Assembly: GCA_937997485.1 (NCBI GenBank)
Contig: CALKTH010000008.1
Location: 1 to 56,595 of the forward strand
Direction of reading: 5' to 3'
DNA from: an uncultured Acidimicrobiales bacterium
Lineage (GTDB): Bacteria; Actinomycetota; Acidimicrobiia; Acidimicrobiales; SZUA-35
Length of the DNA: 56,595 nucleotides
Shown: positions 51,404 through 56,595 of the stretch, piece after piece
Numbering within the stretch: position 1 is the first letter of the stretch
Layout: every line of letters begins with the position of its first letter
Program-made: the position numbers and the translations under genes
Notes under the pieces: model-generated
The model's input: the letters and a program-made list of their open reading frames with translations, nothing else
Databases searched by the model: none
Told to the model about the DNA's origin: nothing

Positions 51404-51949
51404 ATGACCGCTCCCTACCCCCTCGAGGGTGACCTCGGCGAGATCCTCGTCACGGCCGAACAGATCAAGACCCGCGTCGACGAACTCGGTGCCCAAATCG
51501 CCGACGACATGGCCGGCAAGACGCCGCTTCTCGTCGGTGTTCTGAAGGGCAGCGTGATCTTCGTTTCCGATCTCATGCGGTCGATTCACGGGCCGGTCGA
51601 CATCGACTTCATGGCCGTCTCGTCCTACGGCAATTCCACCGAGTCGAGTGGAGTGGTGAAGATCATCAAGGATCTTGATGCCTCGATCGAGGGCCGGGAC
51701 GTGATCCTGTGCGAAGACATCATCGACTCCGGCCTCACGATGCAGTATCTCTACGAGCATCTGAGTAACCAGAGCCCGGCTTCTCTTCGGACCTGTTCCT
51801 TGCTGGTCCGTGAGGGGCGCACAGACCCTGCGGTCAGCGTGGACTATGTGGGCTTCGAGCTGCCGCCGGCGTTCGTCATCGGGTACGGGCTCGACGCAAA
51901 GCACAAGTACCGGAACCTGCCCTACATCGGTACCTATACCGGCGACTGA
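51404..51949 (+). CDS. hpt: Hypoxanthine phosphoribosyltransferase
   Basis: 181 residues from ATG 51404. The PRPP-binding motif is VILCEDIIDSGLTMQYL; the loop VLKGSVIFVSDLMRSI and the C-terminal FVIGYGLDAKHKYRNLPYIG are typical of bacterial HPRT. It salvages hypoxanthine and guanine to IMP and GMP. In many actinobacteria hpt is near tilS and ftsH; here it is next to an enoyl-CoA hydratase instead. Confidence 0.95.
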   Translation: MTAPYPLEGDLGEILVTAEQIKTRVDELGAQIADDMAGKTPLLVGVLKGSVIFVSDLMRSIHGPVDIDFMAVSSYGNSTESSGVVKIIKDLDASIEGRDVILCEDIIDSGLTMQYLYEHLSNQSPASLRTCSLLVREGRTDPAVSVDYVGFELPPAFVIGYGLDAKHKYRNLPYIGTYTGD

Positions 51950-51982
51950 GCACGGCTGAGCGGCTCGCTCGGTGTTGATCGG

Positions 51983-53260
51983 CTAGCGCAGCTCGATGCC
52001 GATCTCGACGATCTTTTCCGTCGGCGCAGCCGGGAAGACGAATGTCGCTTCGGCGGGGGAGCGGTCGATCAGCGGGCTGTCCTCGTTGACGAGGTCAGCG
52101 ATCTCGTCGCAACTCGGGGCGTTGGTAACTGTGCCCCCACCGTCGGCCAGTGTCTCGCCGTTGTCGAGGCGGATCAGGCGGGTGTACCAGCTCAGGCCAC
52201 GACGGCTGACGGGGCCAACCTCCGCGATGGGGTCACAGGCGTCGATGGGTCCGGCATCGGTGGTGGTCACACACTCGACGAGAGTCGGCGCATCGTCCGG
52301 GATGCCATTGGGCAGCGACGCGCCTCGGCTGGCATCGAGCAAGACCGAAACGATGACGTCGGTTCCGTCGAGAGATGGGGCCGGAGCCGACGCATCTCCC
52401 GGGGCAATGCCGGAGCAGAAGGGCTGGAGCTCAGCGATCAAGAGTTCCTCGGCCGACGGTGGCTCTTCCTCAACCGGGCTCGTGGGTGTCTCCGACTCGG
52501 TGGGAGTGGTCGCCGGAACGGTTGTAGGTGATGCGCTCTCGGCGAGAACGGACGGTGCGACTTCTGCGGTGTTGTCGGCGACCTCGTCGGCTGTGCCATT
52601 CGGATCGTCCTCGCTATAGGCGAGAACGGGTGCGGCTTCGCCACCCTGAGCCGTCATGGCTGAGTAGCCGACGAAGGCGGCAACGGCGAGAACCACGGCA
52701 ATCGTCGGAGTGAGCAGAGCAGAGGCCGCCCGATGGCGAGTGGACGCGGCAGGCTCAGAATGTCGATCGGTGGACAGGCTGTCGTGTAGATCGAGGTCGG
52801 CCTCGAGATCGAGATCGGCGACGTGGCGAAGGTCGAGTGAGGTGGCAACGTGAACGGGGCCAAGATCATCGGCCGATCCAGAGACGGCTTCCGCTGCTAG
52901 CTCGTCGAGTGACTGGACCGGAGCGTCATCGTTGCTGACGCTCCCTTCCGAAGAATCCAGGACCGCGACTTCGGCTTCTACCTCTGCTTCTCCCGGGGCT
53001 TCCGCAGCGGGTTCGACCGGAGCGTCTTCTTCGATTGCAGTGTCTGCTTCCGCGGCGGGTTCGGTCGCGGTGGGCTCGATCACGGCTTCGCCCTCGATCC
53101 GGCGCTCGCTCTCGTCCGTCGCCGATGGGTCGACGATGACCGTCGCCTCGTTTTGACCGGTCAGAACCGGTGCGGTTGTCGCCTCATATGCACTCATGCA
53201 GAAAGGGCACGACGTCCATGGCTGATGTCGCTCAGCGCCGCAGGAATCACACACGTTCAT
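51983..53260 (-). CDS. Zinc-ribbon, single-pass membrane protein with acidic linker
   Basis: 425 residues from ATG 53260; a longer upstream frame overlaps the metY leader and was rejected. An N-terminal zinc ribbon has Cys4, Cys7, Cys18 and Cys21 (NVCDSCG, SCPFCM). An acidic Ala/Glu-rich stretch (about 50-165) follows, then one TM helix (TPTIAVVLAVAAFVGYSAM, near 185) and an outer region of about 220 residues with Thr/Pro-rich and Cys-containing parts (FCSGIAPGD, LVECVTTTDAG). The layout suggests a signalling or scaffold protein, but I recognise no family for the outer domain. Confidence 0.7.
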   Translation of the reverse strand: MNVCDSCGAERHQPWTSCPFCMSAYEATTAPVLTGQNEATVIVDPSATDESERRIEGEAVIEPTATEPAAEADTAIEEDAPVEPAAEAPGEAEVEAEVAVLDSSEGSVSNDDAPVQSLDELAAEAVSGSADDLGPVHVATSLDLRHVADLDLEADLDLHDSLSTDRHSEPAASTRHRAASALLTPTIAVVLAVAAFVGYSAMTAQGGEAAPVLAYSEDDPNGTADEVADNTAEVAPSVLAESASPTTVPATTPTESETPTSPVEEEPPSAEELLIAELQPFCSGIAPGDASAPAPSLDGTDVIVSVLLDASRGASLPNGIPDDAPTLVECVTTTDAGPIDACDPIAEVGPVSRRGLSWYTRLIRLDNGETLADGGGTVTNAPSCDEIADLVNEDSPLIDRSPAEATFVFPAAPTEKIVEIGIELR

Positions 53261-53301
53261 GGCGGGTCTATCGGCCCCCACTGACAGCACATGAGTCAGA
53301 A

Positions 53302-53330
53302 CTTTGTGACGATCACGCCTTGTCACAGAG
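53302..53330. promoter_or_regulatory. Inverted repeat upstream of metY
   Basis: CTTTGTGAC (53302-53310) and GTCACAGAG (53322-53330) are inverted with one mismatch and an 11-nt spacer, 87-115 nt before the metY ATG and 42-70 nt upstream of the start of the divergent zinc-ribbon gene. Candidate operator for either gene. Confidence 0.35.
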
Positions 53331-53416
53331 CGCAGCCAATCGAAGCCAGTAGGTCGAAACTCGGAAAAGTAGATAGGTTTGATCGGGAATCTAGGGCGCA
53401 ACTATCAGGAGGACAC

Positions 53417-54736
53417 ATGTCGACCGAGCAGTGGGGTTTCGAAACCCAGCAGATCCATGCAGGGCAGGAAGCGGATCCGACGACCGGCGCTCGAGCCGTT
53501 CCGATCTACCAGACCACGGCCTACCAGTTCCGTGATTCCGCTCATGCCGCGAATCTGTTTGCTCTGGGCGAGCCGGGCAACATCTACACCCGCATCATGA
53601 ACCCCACACAAGGCGTGCTGGAAACTCGCATCGCCGCCCTCGAGAAGGGCCTCTCAGAGACCGCAGCCGGTGTGCCCGGAGCGCTCGCCACCGCATCCGG
53701 ACAGGCCGCTGAGACGCTTGCCATCCTCAATATTGCCGAGGCAGGCGACCACATCGTCGCGGGCGCTGCGCTCTACGGCGGTAGCTACAACCTTCTCCAC
53801 TACACCCTCCCCAAGCTCGGCATCACCACGTCGTTCGTCGACGACACCGACGACATGGATGCCTGGGCCGCTGCAGTCCAGCCGAACACCAAGCTGTTCT
53901 ACGCCGAGTCCATCGGCAACCCGAAGAACAACGTGCTCGACATCGAGGGCGTCGCTGGCGTCGCTCATGCAGCCGGCGTACCGCTTGTGATCGACAACAC
54001 GGTTGCCTCGCCGTACCTGATTCGCCCGCTCGAGTGGGGCTGCGACATCGTGATCCACTCCGCCACAAAGTTCCTCGGTGGACACGGCACCTCCATCGGC
54101 GGCCTCATCGTCGATGGAGGCTCGTTCGAATTCAGCGATGGTGAGCGCTACCCCAACTTCAACGAGCCGGACCCCAGCTACCACGGGCTCACCTACTGGC
54201 CGATGCTCGGCCATGGCTCGTACATCGCCAAGGCCCGCGTGCAGTTGCTTCGAGATCTCGGCCCATCGATGAGCCCCTTCAATGCGTTCCAGATTTTGCA
54301 GGGCATCGAGACGCTGAGCCTTCGGATGGAGCGTCACTTGGAGAACGCTCAGGTCGTGGCCGAATGGCTGGAAGCCCGACCCGAGGTCGAATCGGTGAAC
54401 TTCGCAGGCTTGGCCTCTTCGCCGTGGCACGAGGCGGGCAAGAAGTACGGTGTAGGCAAGGGCTTCGGCTCCGTTCCGTCGTTCATCATCAAGGGCGGTC
54501 GGGAAGCGGGCGAGAAGTTCGTCAACGCCCTCGAGTTGCATAGCCACGTGGCCAACATCGGTGACGTTCGCTCGCTCGTGATCCATCCCGGATCCACCAC
54601 GCACTCCCAGCTCACGGAAGAGGAGCAGGCCGCCACGGGCGTGAGTCCTGGACTCGTTCGCCTCAGCGTTGGACTCGAGTCGATCGACGACATTCTGACC
54701 GATCTCGACAAGGGCCTCACCGCCTCCGCGGCCTGA
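53417..54736 (+). CDS. metY: O-acetylhomoserine sulfhydrylase (O-acetylhomoserine aminocarboxypropyltransferase)
   Basis: 439 residues from ATG 53417 with AGGAGGA upstream; a longer frame starts in the leader and was rejected. PLP-dependent Cys/Met-metabolism fold: GFETQQIHAGQEADPTTGA, YTRIMNPTQGVLETR, AYGGSYN-type ALYGGSYNLL, and the PLP Lys in HSATKFLGGHGTSIGG (near residue 217). It makes homocysteine from O-acetylhomoserine and sulfide in the cytosol. This supplies the substrate for MetH encoded 35 kb away. A 16-bp hairpin follows. Confidence 0.94.
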   Translation: MSTEQWGFETQQIHAGQEADPTTGARAVPIYQTTAYQFRDSAHAANLFALGEPGNIYTRIMNPTQGVLETRIAALEKGLSETAAGVPGALATASGQAAETLAILNIAEAGDHIVAGAALYGGSYNLLHYTLPKLGITTSFVDDTDDMDAWAAAVQPNTKLFYAESIGNPKNNVLDIEGVAGVAHAAGVPLVIDNTVASPYLIRPLEWGCDIVIHSATKFLGGHGTSIGGLIVDGGSFEFSDGERYPNFNEPDPSYHGLTYWPMLGHGSYIAKARVQLLRDLGPSMSPFNAFQILQGIETLSLRMERHLENAQVVAEWLEARPEVESVNFAGLASSPWHEAGKKYGVGKGFGSVPSFIIKGGREAGEKFVNALELHSHVANIGDVRSLVIHPGSTTHSQLTEEEQAATGVSPGLVRLSVGLESIDDILTDLDKGLTASAA

Positions 54737-54754
54737 TCCCCGTCAGTCCCAGCT

Positions 54755-54800
54755 CCAGCCGGCGACCCGATCCCCCTCGGCGGGTCGGGTCGCCGGCTGG
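54755..54800 (+). terminator. Strong hairpin after metY
   Basis: CCAGCCGGCGACCCGA (54755-54770) and TCGGGTCGCCGGCTGG (54785-54800) form a perfect 16-bp stem with a 14-nt loop, 18 nt after the stop. No T-tract, so it may act with Rho or as an RNA-stabilising end. Confidence 0.6.
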
Positions 54801-54922
54801 CCAGCGTGTGAGCGTCCCTGTGTCGCACGGAGTTCGCGTGACGCGTGTCTCCCTGGGGATGCGCCGCTCCGTGCAGCGGGCGTGTGATGATTGAGGTTCG
54901 TTCGCTTTTTCAGGAGACCCAC

Positions 54923-55480
54923 GTGCCCGAGTGCCCTAACCCCGATGGATCCAGCCCCCGTCAAACGCAGTTCGACGGCGAGTTCCCGATGTGCATCGAT
55001 CCCGCCAAGCGCTACACGGCCGCGATGGTCACGAGCATGGGAACGCTCACGATTGCGCTCGATCCCGCCGCAGCTCCGAAGACGGTCAACAACTTTGTCT
55101 CGCTGGCTCGCTACCACTACTACGACGGCCTGATCTTCCACCGGGTCATCCAGGGCTTTGTGCTCCAGGGTGGTTGCCCCGAGGGCTCCGGACGCGGTGG
55201 TCCCGGCTACCGCTTCGCCGATGAGCTCCCCAAGCCCGGCCGCTACGAACTCGGTTCGTTGGCCATGGCCAACGCCGGACCGAACACCAACGGCAGCCAG
55301 TTCTTCGTGATCAGCGGCCCGAGCGGTGTCGGCCTCCCGCCCGCCTACAGCCTCTTCGGCAAGGTCATCAAGGGACTCGACCTGGTTGACCAGATGGAGA
55401 AGGTGCCGACGGGTCCTGGGGATCGTCCCGTGACCGACATGGTCATCGAGTCCGTCACCATCACCGAGTTGGACGACTGA
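54923..55480 (+). CDS. Peptidyl-prolyl cis-trans isomerase, cyclophilin type
   Basis: 185 residues from GTG 54923, after AGGAGA. The cyclophilin domain (about 28-180) contains KTVNNFVSLARYHYYDGLIF, FHRVIQGFVLQGG, SLAMANAGPNTNGSQFFV and YSLFGKVIKGLDLVDQ. The active-site Arg, Phe and Gln-rich positions (HRVIQGFVLQGG, NGSQFF) are kept. It catalyses proline isomerisation during folding. No signal peptide is visible, so it is cytoplasmic; the first 27 residues are a polar extension with Cys-Pro. Confidence 0.93.
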   Translation: MPECPNPDGSSPRQTQFDGEFPMCIDPAKRYTAAMVTSMGTLTIALDPAAAPKTVNNFVSLARYHYYDGLIFHRVIQGFVLQGGCPEGSGRGGPGYRFADELPKPGRYELGSLAMANAGPNTNGSQFFVISGPSGVGLPPAYSLFGKVIKGLDLVDQMEKVPTGPGDRPVTDMVIESVTITELDD

Positions 55481-55526
55481 TCGAACTCCAACGAGACCAG
55501 CAGCGATTCATGCCACGCTGGTCTTC

Positions 55527-56595
55527 ATGACAGAACTTCCCTCGAGGCTCGTGACGCTGGTCGTTCACGAGCCTCGAGGCGTTTTGCCCGTTCTTGAGGT
55601 CGAGGTGCCTTGGTGGCAAGAGGCGGGGCCAGTTGTCAGCGCTGCCAGCCGTCGATTCGGCTGCGACGTCACGATCTTGCGTCTGCTCTACGCAGAAGGG
55701 CCGTTCCCCGGCGGGGAGGTCGCCTACCTCGTTGATGCCCCAGAGATCGATCCTTCGCTGCTGTCGCCATGGCCTCACCAACTCTCTCATGATGCCCAGC
55801 GCGCCCCTTATGCCACGTCCGAGGGTGTGGCGGAGCTGTTGGCGTGGGCTGAAGACGAGATGGCGGCTAACGGCATCGTCGCAGAGGGGTCGCCGGTGCA
55901 AGACCGCTCGTGGAACCTCGCCGCCACCTGGCGGTACCAAACCTCGGATGGGCTGCTGTGGCTCAAGGCCACTCCGGCGTTCCTCACGAACGAGGCCGAT
56001 GTCTTGCCTGTTCTTGGTTCCACCGGGCTCGTGTCACAGCTCATCGCGGGGCGACCAGGCGCCACGCTGATGCGGCACGTCGAGGGCACGGACGGCTACG
56101 ACCTTTCGGGGGAGGACTTCGAGTCCGCGGTCGATGTCCTGATTGAGCTGCAGGGCGCTGCGGATGGCTCGGAGCTGCTGGACCCCGCCGAGGGTCTTGG
56201 TCCTTTACACCTACACCTCGACGATCTCGACGTGGTCGAGTCGCTGTTCTCGCTTCAGGAGCGTTGGGACTCGTTGTTGGTGCCGGAACAGCGAGTCGTG
56301 CTGAGCGCGTTGATCGACGAGGCTGCCGACCGTCTCGATGTCGCGGGTCAGGTTCGACCAACGCTGGTGCACGGAGACTTCCACGGTGGAAACCTGCGAC
56401 TCCGACCCGGCCACCGACCAGTGCTTCTTGATTGGGGTGACTCGTTCATCGGCAACCCCTTGTTCGACGTCGACAGCTTGCGGAGCTACGAGGTCCCTGA
56501 TGCTGAGCGGCTCGAACGCTTCTGGCTCGACCGGCTTGCCTCCCGCACCTCAGGCAGTATCGACGAAGCCTGGGGCGCGCTCCGCCCCATCGCCG
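55527..56595 (+). CDS. APH-family phosphotransferase, 3' end cut by window
   Basis: 356 codons are visible from ATG 55527; the stop lies beyond the right edge. An N-terminal domain (about 1-110; VEVPWWQEAGPVV, VTILRLLYAEGPFPGGEVAY) resembles NUDIX-like or effector domains in related actinobacterial proteins. The kinase domain has LVHGDFHGGNLRL and PVLLDWGDSFIGNP. Substrate unknown. A terminator-like hairpin lies over codons 5-18, so expression may be tied to the upstream cyclophilin message ending there. Confidence 0.83.
   Translation, partial: MTELPSRLVTLVVHEPRGVLPVLEVEVPWWQEAGPVVSAASRRFGCDVTILRLLYAEGPFPGGEVAYLVDAPEIDPSLLSPWPHQLSHDAQRAPYATSEGVAELLAWAEDEMAANGIVAEGSPVQDRSWNLAATWRYQTSDGLLWLKATPAFLTNEADVLPVLGSTGLVSQLIAGRPGATLMRHVEGTDGYDLSGEDFESAVDVLIELQGAADGSELLDPAEGLGPLHLHLDDLDVVESLFSLQERWDSLLVPEQRVVLSALIDEAADRLDVAGQVRPTLVHGDFHGGNLRLRPGHRPVLLDWGDSFIGNPLFDVDSLRSYEVPDAERLERFWLDRLASRTSGSIDEAWGALRPIA
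55540..55584 (+). terminator. 15-bp hairpin with T-tract overlapping the phosphotransferase start
   Basis: CCTCGAGGCTCGTGA (55540-55554) pairs perfectly with TCACGAGCCTCGAGG (55565-55579), 10-nt loop, followed by CGTTTT. It is 60 nt after the cyclophilin stop and lies inside the first codons of the next gene, an unusual place for a terminator. Confidence 0.65.

Noticed and set aside
53654..54604. 316-codon frame opposite metY
   Set aside because: metY carries the PLP lysine and full family length; the antisense frame has no domain and arises from codon bias.

Overview
The window is high-GC, densely packed bacterial chromosome from what looks like a member of the Actinomycetota, most likely class Acidimicrobiia (Ilumatobacter-like). 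This placement is inferred from codon bias, GTG/TTG starts, many 4-nt start/stop overlaps, an NDMA-type alcohol dehydrogenase, a GPP34 protein, an ilvBN leader-peptide attenuator and a giant RCC1/TSP3/Ig-like surface protein. I see no rRNA, tRNA, CRISPR array, insertion sequence or phage gene, and no gene-free stretch longer than 300 bases.

Layout. 1-5.4 kb: minus-strand redox cluster with two acidic or Pro-rich secreted proteins, ApbE flavin transferase, a ferric-reductase-like membrane protein, an OmpR-type two-component system and a second ferric reductase cut by the window edge. 5.7-10.4 kb: mobB divergent from a molybdopterin oxidoreductase, followed by a nitroreductase-SRPBCC fusion and a coupled HxlR regulator. 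10.4-15.8 kb: phosphotransferase, PPOX, ABM and DUF1697 proteins, an EamA exporter, Tpx peroxidase and a Ser/Thr-rich membrane protein. 15.9-21.6 kb: an ArsR-methyltransferase fusion, metF and metH form one coupled operon with a candidate operator at its start. 21.8-27.6 kb: alcohol dehydrogenase, TetR regulator, a Rieske-ThDP fusion enzyme, an orphan small protein and a Na+/H+ antiporter. 27.6-30.8 kb: ilvB leader peptide, attenuator, ilvB, ilvN and a GPP34 protein. 30.9-36.3 kb: a VTT membrane protein, a VioB/RebD-like enzyme split into two genes in inverted order, and a divergent dimethylformamidase-beta-like protein.

36.3-47.3 kb holds the most unusual block. A minus-strand operon encodes a secreted four-repeat protein (GYxYxDA...LAxxWGL...AKVKAG), a predicted amidoligase, an ECF sigma factor and a single-pass membrane protein whose outer part carries degenerate copies of the same repeat. 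Just upstream lies a 2,488-residue surface protein (RCC1, FG-GAP, TSP3, Ig-like repeats, then a multi-pass membrane domain). A shared 9-mer precedes both transcription units. I propose, as inference only, an envelope or peptide-modification system controlled by its own sigma factor.

47.4-56.6 kb is mostly housekeeping: GlpD, an MFS exporter, enoyl-CoA hydratase, hypoxanthine phosphoribosyltransferase, a zinc-ribbon membrane protein, MetY, a cyclophilin and a phosphotransferase cut by the window end.

Functional links: methionine and one-carbon metabolism appears twice (metF/metH with its own regulator, and metY), branched-chain amino acid synthesis is attenuated, and several enzymes are uncommon domain fusions. 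Start codons were chosen from ribosome-binding sites, overlaps and family N-termini; all functional assignments come from reading motifs, not from database searches.
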